64,000 nt of DNA from Gemmatimonadota bacterium (GTDB taxonomy: Bacteria; Gemmatimonadota; Gemmatimonadetes; Longimicrobiales; Gaopeijiaceae). The translations under genes were made by a program, and so were the position numbers. This document shows, one piece after another, positions 10,516 to 19,477 of the stretch. The DNA lies in the NCBI GenBank assembly GCA_003248075.1, contig QJYK01000129.1:1-64000 (forward strand), read 5' to 3'. Position 1 is the stretch's first letter. Every line of letters starts with the position of its first letter. The notes beneath the pieces are model-generated. The model did no database searches, was not told the origin of the DNA, and saw only the letters and a program-made list of their open reading frames with translations.

Positions 10516-11354
10516 CGCATCGCTTGGGCGCGGGCCTGCACCGCACGGCTCGTCGGGAACCGAGTGGCGAGATCCTGCACGACCGCGCGCGCCGAGTCCG
10601 CCATGCCGAGCGCCTCGAACGCGTCTGCACGCAGCAGGCCCATCCGCGGAGCGATCTGCGGGTCATCTGCGGGCACGTCGAGACCCGCGACGAAATCGAG
10701 CGACGCCTGGGCCTCGCCGCGGTCCCGCAAGAGCGATTCGGCTGCCATGAGCCGCACCGACCAATCGTCTCCCGCCCGCAGGCGCATCTCCTCGATGAGC
10801 CGGGCCGCCGCCTCCGGCCTGCCCTGCGCGCGATCCTGCATGGCCTGGTGATAGAGCCCGGCGATGAGCAGATGAGTCACGTCCTCGGGCTCTCCCGAGC
10901 GGGTGCCGACTCCACCGGCGTACCCGTACACGAGGTGTCCGCCATGCTCGCCGGTCTCGTAGACGAAGAAGAGTCCCACGAGCCCGATCGCGGCCGAAGC
11001 CATACGGACACCGCGCGTGATCCTCTCACGCTGCGGCCTTCGCGCCATGCCGAGACCGACCAGCTCGATGATGCCGATGGCGAGGAACAGGTTGCGGGTG
11101 CGCTCGCCCCACTCCTCGTGTTCGACCACGGCTGGCCGCGCGCCCGGAACCCGCTCGGCGGGTCCATGCGCGTCCGTTCCCGACCGTACGGCGACGACCG
11201 AAGCCAGGGCACCGACCAGGAGCAGCGTGGCGGCGGCCGGTCCCGCCCAGGCGGGTCGGCCCAGAAGGGACAGGACGCGCAGGACGACACCCGCGACCAG
11301 GAAGGCGATGACGAAGTGTACGACCTGCGGGTGGAAGACACCGATGTCGGGCAT
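10512..11354 (-). CDS. DUF2231-type membrane protein with TPR-like C-terminus
   Basis: FHPQVVHFVIAFLVAGVVLR N-terminus and TM segments; 4-nt overlap with PAP2 gene. Confidence 0.6.
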   Translation of the reverse strand: MPDIGVFHPQVVHFVIAFLVAGVVLRVLSLLGRPAWAGPAAATLLLVGALASVVAVRSGTDAHGPAERVPGARPAVVEHEEWGERTRNLFLAIGIIELVGLGMARRPQRERITRGVRMASAAIGLVGLFFVYETGEHGGHLVYGYAGGVGTRSGEPEDVTHLLIAGLYHQAMQDRAQGRPEAAARLIEEMRLRAGDDWSVRLMAAESLLRDRGEAQASLDFVAGLDVPADDPQIAPRMGLLRADAFEALGMADSARAVVQDLATRFPTSRAVQARAQAMR

Positions 11355-11547
11355 TACGGCCTCCGAAGGCGAGGTGATGCCCGGGGAAGTAGCGCCGATC
11401 TCCCCGGAACGACAAGACTCGACCTCGACGAGTACTTCGGGCCCCCCACGCGCCCGGGGTGCCGCACGGCACCTGTCCCGGTGCAGCGTACGCAGCCATC
11501 TTCGTACAATCGAAGACCGTTCCCGCGGGCTTCGTATCCATGGACAG

Positions 11548-12201
11548 ATGATCGCGCTCTACATCTTCTCACTGGTTCTGGGCGGCGGCTTCCTCGGCCT
11601 GTCCCTCTTCGGCGACCTCTTCGGAGGCCACGGCGACGTCGATCTCGGCGGCCACGTGGGGGACCTGGACACCGACGTCGGGCACGCGGAGATGGATGCG
11701 CCGCTCGACGCCGGCCACTCCGTCGATTCTTCGGGCGACGCCGGGCACGCCGGGCTGTCGCATGCGGCCGCCAAGATCTTCTCGATCCGGACGATCACAT
11801 ACTCGCTCTTCGGGTTCGGGGCCGTGGGCACGGGGCTGACGCTCGTCCGCGCCGGCGCCGCGCCGAGCTCGACCGCTCTGCTCGCCGTGGGCACGGGGCT
11901 CGCGTCCGGAGCGCTCATCAACGGCCTTTTCTCATGGGTCAGGCGGGGCGACTCGGGCGCGCTGAGGGAGGAAGAGGGGTACTCCGGTCGCCTGGGCCGT
12001 GTCACGCTCCCCATCGAAGGGAGCGGCGGCAAGATCCTGGTGGAGGTCGCCGGCCGAGAAGTGGAGCTCGTGGCCCAGCCCCATGCTTCGGCGGTGGGGG
12101 CGGGTGATGCGTCCCGGTGGCGCCGCGTGCTCGTGGTGGAGATGGTCCGTGGCGTCGCGCTGGTGGCCCCGGCGGAAGACGACACCTACCTGATGCCTTG
12201 A
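11548..12201 (+). CDS. NfeD/YuaF-like membrane protein (flotillin partner)
   Basis: In-frame ATG at 11548 (MIALYIFSLVLGGGFLGLSLFGDLFGG) inside ORF 11017..12201; C-terminal OB-like region GRLGRVTLPIEGSGGKILVEVAGREVELVAQP; directly upstream of flotillin. Confidence 0.7.
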   Translation: MIALYIFSLVLGGGFLGLSLFGDLFGGHGDVDLGGHVGDLDTDVGHAEMDAPLDAGHSVDSSGDAGHAGLSHAAAKIFSIRTITYSLFGFGAVGTGLTLVRAGAAPSSTALLAVGTGLASGALINGLFSWVRRGDSGALREEEGYSGRLGRVTLPIEGSGGKILVEVAGREVELVAQPHASAVGAGDASRWRRVLVVEMVRGVALVAPAEDDTYLMP

Positions 12202-12213
12202 GGAGGAACGGCA

Positions 12214-13548
12214 ATGGACCTACAGGGGCTTCTGGGATCCGACCTGGTCGCGAGTGGCTTCTTCGTCGCGGTGGCCCTGTTGTTCGTGGCGGTGGTCGCC
12301 GTGATGACCGTTCGCTCTCTCATCGTCATCGTGCCCCCGAACCGTGCCGCCGTGCTCACGGGACGAACGCGCCAGCTGTCGAGCGGGGAGCGCATCGGGT
12401 ATCGGTCCGTCATCGGCGGGCGGACGCTGCGCATGCCGATCATCGAGTCCGTTCAGCATGTGTCGCTGGAGACGTTCTCCATCGAGATCTCGGTGGCCAA
12501 CGCCTTCTCCAAGGGGAACATTCCGTTGAACATCGAGGCGATCGCGGCGGTCAAGATCGCCTCGCAGCCCTCGACGGTCTTCAACAACGCGGTCGAGCGT
12601 CTTCTCGGAAAGACGGAGGCGGAGATCACGCACCTCGCCAAGGACACCTTGATGGGGAACCTGCGCGGCGTCTTGGCGACCCTCACGCCGGAAGAGGTGA
12701 ACGAAGACCGCCTGGGCTTCGCCAGGGCCCTGTCCGAGGATGCCGGCGAGGATCTGGCGGCTCTCGGATTCCACCTGGACGTCCTCAAGATCCAGAATGT
12801 CAGCGACGAGCGCGGCTATCTGGAGGCCATCGGCCGGAAGCGGGCCGCCGAGGCCGTGCGGGACGCCGAGATCGCGGAGGCCGATGCAACCTCGCAGACG
12901 CGCCAACGGCAGGCCGACGCCCGACAGGACGCCGAGGTCAAGGAGGCCGAGGCCAACGTGCGCATCGCCGAGGCCCAGAACCAGCTTCGGGTGCGTAGGG
13001 CCGAGCTCGACCGGGAGGCCCAGATCGTCGAGCGCACCGCCGTCGTGAAGGCTCAGGAGTCGGAGGTGGAGGCGCAGAAGGCTCTGGAAAGCCGCCGCGT
13101 GGAGCGTGAGAAGCTCCGCCTCCAGGCCGACGTGGTGGAGCCGGCCAACGCCGAGCGTCTCGCGGCCAAGGCCCGCGCCGAAGGTGAGGCCGCGCCGATC
13201 CTGGAGCAGGGTCGGGCGAGCGCCCAGGTGTTGGAGATGCTGTACGACCAGGTGAAGGCCGGGGGCGAGCAGGCCCTGGCCGTGTTCCTTGCGGAGAAGC
13301 TGCCGCAGCTGTTGGGAACCGCCGTCCAGGCCGTGCAGGGTGTGGACATCGATCGGGTGGTGGTGCTGGACGGTGGGAGCGGCTCAGGTGTCGGGAACGC
13401 GGTGAACCAGCGTGTGCAGGGGGCGTTGGGGACCGTCGAGGCCGTCTCTGCCGCGGTGGGGGTCGACATCCAGTCGGTGCTGCAGGCGGCGGCCAGGAAG
13501 GTGGGGGAGGGCGGGGAGATCAGATCAGCGCCCGTTACGGACTCCTGA
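12214..13548 (+). CDS. Flotillin/band-7 (SPFH) family protein
   Basis: VPPNRAAVLTGR...GYRSVIGGRTLRMPIIESVQHVSLETFSIEISVANAFSKGNIPLNIEAIAAVKI; EA-rich coiled coil. Confidence 0.9.
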   Translation: MDLQGLLGSDLVASGFFVAVALLFVAVVAVMTVRSLIVIVPPNRAAVLTGRTRQLSSGERIGYRSVIGGRTLRMPIIESVQHVSLETFSIEISVANAFSKGNIPLNIEAIAAVKIASQPSTVFNNAVERLLGKTEAEITHLAKDTLMGNLRGVLATLTPEEVNEDRLGFARALSEDAGEDLAALGFHLDVLKIQNVSDERGYLEAIGRKRAAEAVRDAEIAEADATSQTRQRQADARQDAEVKEAEANVRIAEAQNQLRVRRAELDREAQIVERTAVVKAQESEVEAQKALESRRVEREKLRLQADVVEPANAERLAAKARAEGEAAPILEQGRASAQVLEMLYDQVKAGGEQALAVFLAEKLPQLLGTAVQAVQGVDIDRVVVLDGGSGSGVGNAVNQRVQGALGTVEAVSAAVGVDIQSVLQAAARKVGEGGEIRSAPVTDS

Positions 13549-13564
13549 TCGCAGGCGACGGCCC

Positions 13565-14365
13565 ATGATCCGTGTCTGCGTGGCCGGCGCCACCGGCTGG
13601 GTGGGGTCGAGCCTGCTCCCGGCGGTCGATGCCGCGCCGGACCTCCAGCTCGTCGGCGCCGTGTCCCGTGGCGCGGCGGGCACTCCGCTCGGAAGCCTCC
13701 TGCCCGGCTTTGACGGAGACGTGGTGGTGTCCGGAACCGTGAGCCAGGCTCTGGAGCGGCGTCCCGACGTCCTGGTGGAGTACACCGCGCCCGAGTCGGC
13801 GAGGGCGCATGCCCTGGAAGCGCTGGCGGCCGGGGTCCACGTGGTGATCGGAACCTCCGGCCTGGACGATGAGGATTTCGAGGCCATCGACGACGCCGCG
13901 CGACGGCACGGAGTCGGAGCGATCGCGGCGGGCAACTTCGCCATCACCGCGGTCCTGCTGCAGCGCTTCGCGGAGGAAGCCGCCCGACACCTTCCGGCCT
14001 GGGAGGTGATCGACTACTCCAGCGACCTCAAGCCGGACGCGCCGAGCGGCACCGCGCGCGAGGTGGTGCGTCGCATCGCCGCGGTGGGCCGGCCGGAGCT
14101 CCGCGTGGCGGTCGAGGACACCCAGGGCGAGCCGGCGGCGCGCGGTCTGACGATGCACGGCACCCAGGTCCACTCGGTCCGAGTGCCGGGCTTCGTCATC
14201 GGGCTCGAGGTCGTCTTCGGCCGTGACAACGAGCGGCTCACCCTGCGCTACGACGGGGGCAGCGGAGCGGAGCCCTACGTGGCGGGCACCCTGCTGGCCG
14301 TGCGCAGGGTAGGCGGGATCGTGGGGTTGCGCACGGGGCTGGACGAGGTGCTGGAGGGGACGTAG
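13565..14365 (+). CDS. 4-hydroxy-tetrahydrodipicolinate reductase (DapB)-like protein, non-canonical active-site motif
   Basis: MIRVCVAGATGWVGSSL NAD-binding; KPDAPSGTAREV; start ATG 13565 in frame. Confidence 0.72.
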   Translation: MIRVCVAGATGWVGSSLLPAVDAAPDLQLVGAVSRGAAGTPLGSLLPGFDGDVVVSGTVSQALERRPDVLVEYTAPESARAHALEALAAGVHVVIGTSGLDDEDFEAIDDAARRHGVGAIAAGNFAITAVLLQRFAEEAARHLPAWEVIDYSSDLKPDAPSGTAREVVRRIAAVGRPELRVAVEDTQGEPAARGLTMHGTQVHSVRVPGFVIGLEVVFGRDNERLTLRYDGGSGAEPYVAGTLLAVRRVGGIVGLRTGLDEVLEGT

Positions 14366-14435
14366 GTCAGGTCCCGGATCGCTCGAGGGCCTCGAGGCCG
14401 ACACACGAGGAGACCGCCGCCACGCGAGCGCCAGG

Positions 14436-15245
14436 TCAGCGTCGGCCCAACCCGCCCCGGGTCCACAGCATGATGACCCCGCACGCGCTCAGGCCCCCGA
14501 TCTGGAACGGTGTCTCCGCGGGGCTCCGATAGACCTCCATGCCCCCGACGTCGTGAGCTGCGATGAGGTTGTCGAACGCCGTGGACGGGATCACCGATCC
14601 GCCCTGCTCCACGACGACCCCGTCGAGGTAGACGCGGGGGAAGCAAGGTGGCTGGTCGCTCCGCGTCCACGTCTGGCTCCGGAGGGCGTACGACATGATG
14701 GGGTATCCGCTCATGCCCGCGCTTCTTCCCTCGATGAACTGCACGCCGGGCACGGTCCGGATCAGGTCGCTGGTGCGTACCGGAGCCCTCTTGGCGATGG
14801 CCAGGTCGTCGAGAAAGAAGCCGGCGCTGAGCTGCTGGCGCTCGTAGAAGCCCGTGCGCTCCAGCCGCCTGGACCGGCCCTCCACTTCCACGTCCAGTCC
14901 CTCCAGCGCGATGGGACTGGGTTGGAGGTGGAAGGCCACCATCGTATTCGTGGTCGTGCTCAGGTCCAGAGGACCGTCCACCATCGACCACGCCGAAACG
15001 TGCTCGGCGTCCACCAGGTAGCTGCCGTCGGCGGGGACGGGGATGACGAACCGGCCGTCGATGTCCGTGAACGCGGTACCGATCACCCGACCCCCGAGAT
15101 CGACCAGGCGTACCGTGGCCATCACCACGGGAGCGTCGGAGTTCGTGTAGAGAACGATCCCGTGAACCGTCTGTGCGCCTCCGTGCCCTGCGATCGAGCA
15201 GCACGCCAGACCCACCAAGACCCCTCTGTACAGCCAGTCGGCCAC
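14436..15245 (-). CDS. Carboxypeptidase-regulatory-like domain plus TonB-receptor plug-like domain, without barrel
   Basis: Signal peptide, VHGIVLYTNSDAPVVMATVRLVDLGGRVIGTAFTDIDGRFVIPVP, then RTSDLIRTVPGVQFIEG...VYLDGVVV; ends at 269 aa. Confidence 0.65.
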   Translation of the reverse strand: MADWLYRGVLVGLACCSIAGHGGAQTVHGIVLYTNSDAPVVMATVRLVDLGGRVIGTAFTDIDGRFVIPVPADGSYLVDAEHVSAWSMVDGPLDLSTTTNTMVAFHLQPSPIALEGLDVEVEGRSRRLERTGFYERQQLSAGFFLDDLAIAKRAPVRTSDLIRTVPGVQFIEGRSAGMSGYPIMSYALRSQTWTRSDQPPCFPRVYLDGVVVEQGGSVIPSTAFDNLIAAHDVGGMEVYRSPAETPFQIGGLSACGVIMLWTRGGLGRR

Positions 15246-15344
15246 CCGTTCCTCCGCGGCGCGGGATCCGTCACCAGCACCTACCGCCCTTCGTACACCC
15301 GCGCCGCGGGGAATGTGGCACGCTCCCGGAGGTGAGGGTCAGGT

Positions 15345-15782
15345 CTACGGCGTACCGCTCAGCACTCCCTCCAGCAGCTCCACGATCGTCCCCCAACCGT
15401 CGGTGTGATTGGTGACCGACTCCTCGGACGGCAGCCCCTCGTGGACGAGCACGAGCTCCGTGCCGCCGTCGACCGCGTTGAAGTCGATGGTGACCTGGGT
15501 GGGCGTGTCGAAGTGGGCGGCCATCCAGGTGAACGCGAGGCGACGGGGGCGGTCGACCACCAGGTACTCCCCCGTGTGCTCGATGGCGTTCTCGCCGAAG
15601 ATCATGGCGATCAGGTACGAGCCGCCCACGCGCACGTCGAGGCGCGTGCGCACGTCGGTGGTCGGGCCCGGCCGCATCCAGGCGCGCATCCCCTCCGCGT
15701 CCGTCCAGGCGTCGAACACCCGCTCCGGCGGGTGTGCGTAGCGGTGGCGTACCTCGAGTCGTCCCTCGGTCGCGTTCGTCAT
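15345..15782 (-). CDS. SRPBCC/AHSA1-family protein
   Basis: LEVRHRYAHPPERVFDAWTDAEGMRAWMRPG...; internal ATG at 15782 gives ATGA overlap with ArsR gene. Confidence 0.88.
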   Translation of the reverse strand: MTNATEGRLEVRHRYAHPPERVFDAWTDAEGMRAWMRPGPTTDVRTRLDVRVGGSYLIAMIFGENAIEHTGEYLVVDRPRRLAFTWMAAHFDTPTQVTIDFNAVDGGTELVLVHEGLPSEESVTNHTDGWGTIVELLEGVLSGTP

Positions 15783-16135
15783 CCTGCCCCCTCCTCTGCG
15801 TTGCCCATGCCGTCGAGATAGCGCTCGAGTCCGGCCAACGAGTCGCGCCAGAGCGCCTCGTAGGCCTCGAGCCAGCTTCGTGCGCCCATCAGGGCGCGAA
15901 GGTCCACACTGCACCGGTGCTCCCGACCTTCTCGCCTGCGCACCAGGATGCCGGCGCGCTCCAGGATCTTCAGGTGCTTGGAGACCTGGTTGAGCGAGAC
16001 GTCGAATCCCTCCGCCAGCTCCGTGACCCGCTGCTCACCGCCCGAGGCCATGCGCTCGATGAGGGCGCGACGATCGGGGTGGGCGAGAGCGGTGAACACC
16101 GCGTCCAGCCGGTCGGGGGATATATTCAACTTCAT
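15779..16135 (-). CDS. ArsR/SmtB-family winged-helix repressor
   Basis: MKLNISPDRLDAVFTALAHPDRRALIERMASGGEQRVTELAEGFDVSLNQVSKHLKILERAGILVRRREGR. Confidence 0.9.
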   Translation of the reverse strand: MKLNISPDRLDAVFTALAHPDRRALIERMASGGEQRVTELAEGFDVSLNQVSKHLKILERAGILVRRREGREHRCSVDLRALMGARSWLEAYEALWRDSLAGLERYLDGMGNAEEGAG

Positions 16136-16147
16136 GGTTGAATATAT
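16120..16147. promoter_or_regulatory. Perfect 11-bp inverted repeat overlapping the arsR-like start codon, putative operator
   Basis: ATATATTCAAC-ttcatg-GTTGAATATAT; AT-rich in a GC-rich context. Confidence 0.65.
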
Positions 16148-16194
16148 ATCCGACAGCAAGCCAGTCAAGGGGGGCGGGCCGTGGCAATGGCGAT

Positions 16195-18273
16195 TCAGGA
16201 GATCGGAACGTCCACGCCGGCGGTGGTCGGCCGGTAGCTGAAGTTCATGACGGTGCCCCCTCCGAAGCTGCCATCGGTTCCGTGGCAACGGAGGTTGCAG
16301 GTACGCGTGCGGTTGCCCGTGTTGTAGCTCCAGCGAGGCTTGGCGAACCCGCCGGTTCCGGCGATGGAGGGGTGGAAGTTCACCAGCCGGGTCGGGAAGG
16401 ATGTGGGTGGGCTCCCATCGTACTGGATGCCGTCGATGACGTAGATGGTGTTCGGTGCCTCCTCGTTGGAGTGGATGTTGTAGTGGCAGCTCTTGCAGGC
16501 GGCGCGGGCCTTGTCCGAGCGGTCATCGAGGTGCACGAGGTGAAGGTTGTCGCGGCCGCCGATGTCGTCGTAGAAGTTGGTTCGTGAGCCGCGGTCCTGG
16601 CGGTCGTTGGTCACGAGCCCGTTCACGTCGTGGCACTGGAAGCAGAGCTTGAAGGTGTTCTGGTTCCATGCCGCTGGGCCGGGGATCGTGTTCCAGTACG
16701 GGGCGCGGAGGAGGCTCCCGTATGCGGAGCCGTGCGGGCCGACGGGCGCGGTCGGACCGGTACCGGTCGCGGAGACGCGCCCCGAGGTATTCTCGTACGC
16801 CTCGCTGTTGTGGCAGTCGGTGCACTCGATGACCGCGTCGATGCTCAAGCCGGCGCCGGTGAGCTGCGCGTTCAGGTTCGTCGAGCGATTGCGTCCGGGT
16901 CCGGCCACGGGATGGAACGACGAGTTCGCGGTGCGGAACTGGATCCGCTTGTTTCCCGGTTGAGCGCCGCTCGGCAGGGTGGCCGTTCCGAGGACGAGGT
17001 CGTACGTGTCCCCGTGGCAGCGCAAGCAGACCGGGTACATCTCGTCGTTCGCGACTCCGTCAGCGGGGGGGGCGATCGAGGTCACGACGTTGGTGACCTC
17101 GTTCCCGTCGAGGTCGATTCCCCTCATCCCCTCCGTCCGGTTCGTGGACGTCACCCGATGGGGGTTGTGGCAGTCCACGCACTCCACGTGCACGGCGTCC
17201 GTGAAGCGGGGGTCCTCCGCGGTCGATCCTGGACTGAGCTGGACGTTCTCGGGAAGACCCGCCGCCGGCCGGTTGATGAACATCGGCCTGTGCGCGGTCG
17301 GGTTGAGCGTCACCGGGTGGCGGTTGGCCTTCGAAAACTCGGTCTCGAGGTCCGGCGCGACACCCCCGTTCGCCGTCGTGGTGTGACAGGCGAAGCAGGC
17401 CTCCTCGATCGCCGACGTGCCACCTGTCGCTCCCCCGCGCAGCAGCCGCTCGGCTCCATCGTCGGTGTGCGGGTCGTGGCAGGAGAGGCACGAATGGTCG
17501 CGGACCGTGGTCCCGCTCTGGCCGGTGGGCCAGAAGTCGGTCGAGGACTCGTGGGTGCTGCCGACCCATCCGATCTTCGTGTGGCAGACCAAACACAGCC
17601 CCGCGGTCGGGTCGCGGGGCTCGACGCGCAGGAACATCGCGGGGGTCTCGAGGTGTGGATCGTGGCACGTCGTACACTGGATCTGCGTTCCGTCGCCTCT
17701 CGGGAAGAGGGGCAGGATCCCGCCCACGGATCCCCCGGCGGGGGTCGCCAGTTCCCCGTCGTCGGCGACCAGCGCCATGTCGAAGCCGAAGGAGACGGGG
17801 TGGTCGTTGAGCAGGCTGGTGCCCAGCTGCGTGGACCCCGCGGGCATCACTCCTCCGGGCCCGGTGTTCAGGACCGTGATCGGGTTATCGCTCCCGGGGT
17901 TCAGGACGGCCCCCAAGGCGATGGAGCCGTCGTGGCAGGAGAGGCAGAGCTTCGACGGTCCGGTCGGTTGACCGGGACCGGCCTGCAAGGAGGGAGAGTC
18001 GTAGGGGGTGTAACTCTGCTGGGAGAGGTCGCGGTTCCATAGCGGCCCCGGAAGATCCGTGTTGGAACCGTGTGGGGTGTGGCAGAAGATGCACACCCCC
18101 TGCTCTCCTCCGGACGGCGCCCGCACCGTGCCTGGACCTGATGCTGATAGGTTGTGCTTGGTGTTCGAGACCCCCGCCTGCTGGCCCTGGAGCCCCCGTG
18201 CTCCGGGCCACGTGAGAGTCGCCACCAGGAGCGCCGCCGTCCGGGAGGCGCTTCCTCGGAGGCCCTTCCACAT
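16195..18273 (-). CDS. Large secreted multiheme c-type cytochrome (11 CXXCH + 1 CX3CH)
   Basis: Internal ATG at 18273 followed by signal peptide; CIFCH, CLSCH, CTTCH, CLVCH, CLSCH, CFACH, CVDCH, CLRCH, CTDCH, CFQCH, CKSCH, CNLRCH. Confidence 0.92.
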   Translation of the reverse strand: MWKGLRGSASRTAALLVATLTWPGARGLQGQQAGVSNTKHNLSASGPGTVRAPSGGEQGVCIFCHTPHGSNTDLPGPLWNRDLSQQSYTPYDSPSLQAGPGQPTGPSKLCLSCHDGSIALGAVLNPGSDNPITVLNTGPGGVMPAGSTQLGTSLLNDHPVSFGFDMALVADDGELATPAGGSVGGILPLFPRGDGTQIQCTTCHDPHLETPAMFLRVEPRDPTAGLCLVCHTKIGWVGSTHESSTDFWPTGQSGTTVRDHSCLSCHDPHTDDGAERLLRGGATGGTSAIEEACFACHTTTANGGVAPDLETEFSKANRHPVTLNPTAHRPMFINRPAAGLPENVQLSPGSTAEDPRFTDAVHVECVDCHNPHRVTSTNRTEGMRGIDLDGNEVTNVVTSIAPPADGVANDEMYPVCLRCHGDTYDLVLGTATLPSGAQPGNKRIQFRTANSSFHPVAGPGRNRSTNLNAQLTGAGLSIDAVIECTDCHNSEAYENTSGRVSATGTGPTAPVGPHGSAYGSLLRAPYWNTIPGPAAWNQNTFKLCFQCHDVNGLVTNDRQDRGSRTNFYDDIGGRDNLHLVHLDDRSDKARAACKSCHYNIHSNEEAPNTIYVIDGIQYDGSPPTSFPTRLVNFHPSIAGTGGFAKPRWSYNTGNRTRTCNLRCHGTDGSFGGGTVMNFSYRPTTAGVDVPIS

Positions 18274-18281
18274 GCAGCCGC

Positions 18282-19418
18282 TCACGGATCCGCACCGTCC
18301 ATCAGCTGGAAGACCTGGATGCGGCCGTTGTAGCTGTCGGCCACGAAGATCCGGTTCCGCTGGTCGACCGCGAGCCCGCTGGCCAGCCAGAACGTTCCGA
18401 CCTCGGTGCCGGGGCCGCCGAAGGACATCAGCAGTCGCCCAGCCGCGTCGAAGACGTTCACCACGTCGTAGAGACCCTCGACCACGAACACGTGCCGGCG
18501 CCGGTCGAGTCCGATCCCCTTGGGGCGCGCGAACTGCCCGACGCCGTCTCCGTGGCTCCCGATCGTCATGACCGGGGCTCCGTCCGCGTCGAAGACCTGA
18601 ACGCGGAAGTTCATGGAGTCGCTGACGTAGATCCAACCCTCGCGGTCGACCGCGACGTTGGTCGGGTAGTTCAGGCTTCCGTCCGTTTCGCCCCGTCCGC
18701 CGATGGTGGCGACCACCGCCCCCGCGCTGTCGAAGGAAACGACGCTGTGGAGCTCGGTATCGACCACGTAGATTCGGTTCCGGTCCCCGTCGAATGCGAG
18801 CCCGGAAGGGCGGACCAACCCCTCCAGGCGACCGATCTCGTCCCCGTCCTCGTCCAGATGTAGCACGATCCCGGCGACGGGATCGGAGACGTAGACGGTG
18901 CCGAGCGGGGTCACCGCGACCCCGATGGGTTGCCTGAGCTCATCGTGCCGGAGCCACCGGTGGCGCCCCCGTAGAAGGTCGAAGACATGTACGCCGCGCT
19001 CCGATGAATCGACGACGTAGATCTTCTCGTCCGCGCCGACGGCGATGCCGTGCGGATGGCCGAGTCGGTTGTCGTCACCGCGACCCCGGACGAACGCTAG
19101 GAGGCGGCTCAGGAAGGAACGCCGGAACCCGAGGTCGCGGGGCCCGGAGAAGCTCGCGACGAAGCGGATGCGCGGCGGGTCGGGAGGCGTCGGCCACACC
19201 AGGCTCCGCCCGGGCGGCGTCGTGCTCTCAAGTCGAACGGCACCGGCTCCCGCGCACGCGTCGACGAGCGCCAGCGCGAGGAGGACGAGCGCCAAGCCGA
19301 CAGCTCTCCTGCGGGGTTGTCTGCGCCGGAAGCTCCTCACGGCGAGGCTCCGGAGCGCTTCGGACGGATGGCTCCTCCCCGGCATGGTTCTTGTTTGAAT
19401 GACTGACCGTGACCGCAA
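18282..19418 (-). CDS. NHL-repeat 6-bladed beta-propeller, putative lipoprotein (cassette A)
   Basis: Repeated HGIAVGADEKIYVVDSSERGVHVFD / NVAVDREGWIYVSDSMNFRVQVFD / GIGLDRRRHVFVVEGLYDVVNVFD; start may be internal. Confidence 0.85.
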   Translation of the reverse strand: MRSRSVIQTRTMPGRSHPSEALRSLAVRSFRRRQPRRRAVGLALVLLALALVDACAGAGAVRLESTTPPGRSLVWPTPPDPPRIRFVASFSGPRDLGFRRSFLSRLLAFVRGRGDDNRLGHPHGIAVGADEKIYVVDSSERGVHVFDLLRGRHRWLRHDELRQPIGVAVTPLGTVYVSDPVAGIVLHLDEDGDEIGRLEGLVRPSGLAFDGDRNRIYVVDTELHSVVSFDSAGAVVATIGGRGETDGSLNYPTNVAVDREGWIYVSDSMNFRVQVFDADGAPVMTIGSHGDGVGQFARPKGIGLDRRRHVFVVEGLYDVVNVFDAAGRLLMSFGGPGTEVGTFWLASGLAVDQRNRIFVADSYNGRIQVFQLMDGADP

Positions 19419-19477
19419 ATGATCCGACCTTCGACGCTCCGCTCACGGCCCTCGGGGAAGGGATGGGGTAGGAACGG

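Noticed and set aside
19419-19477. Sigma-54 promoter in the divergent cytochrome/propeller intergenic region
   Set aside because: Reverse-strand AGGTCGGATCATTTGC has GG and GC spaced 11 nt apart, not 10, with a poor -24 element
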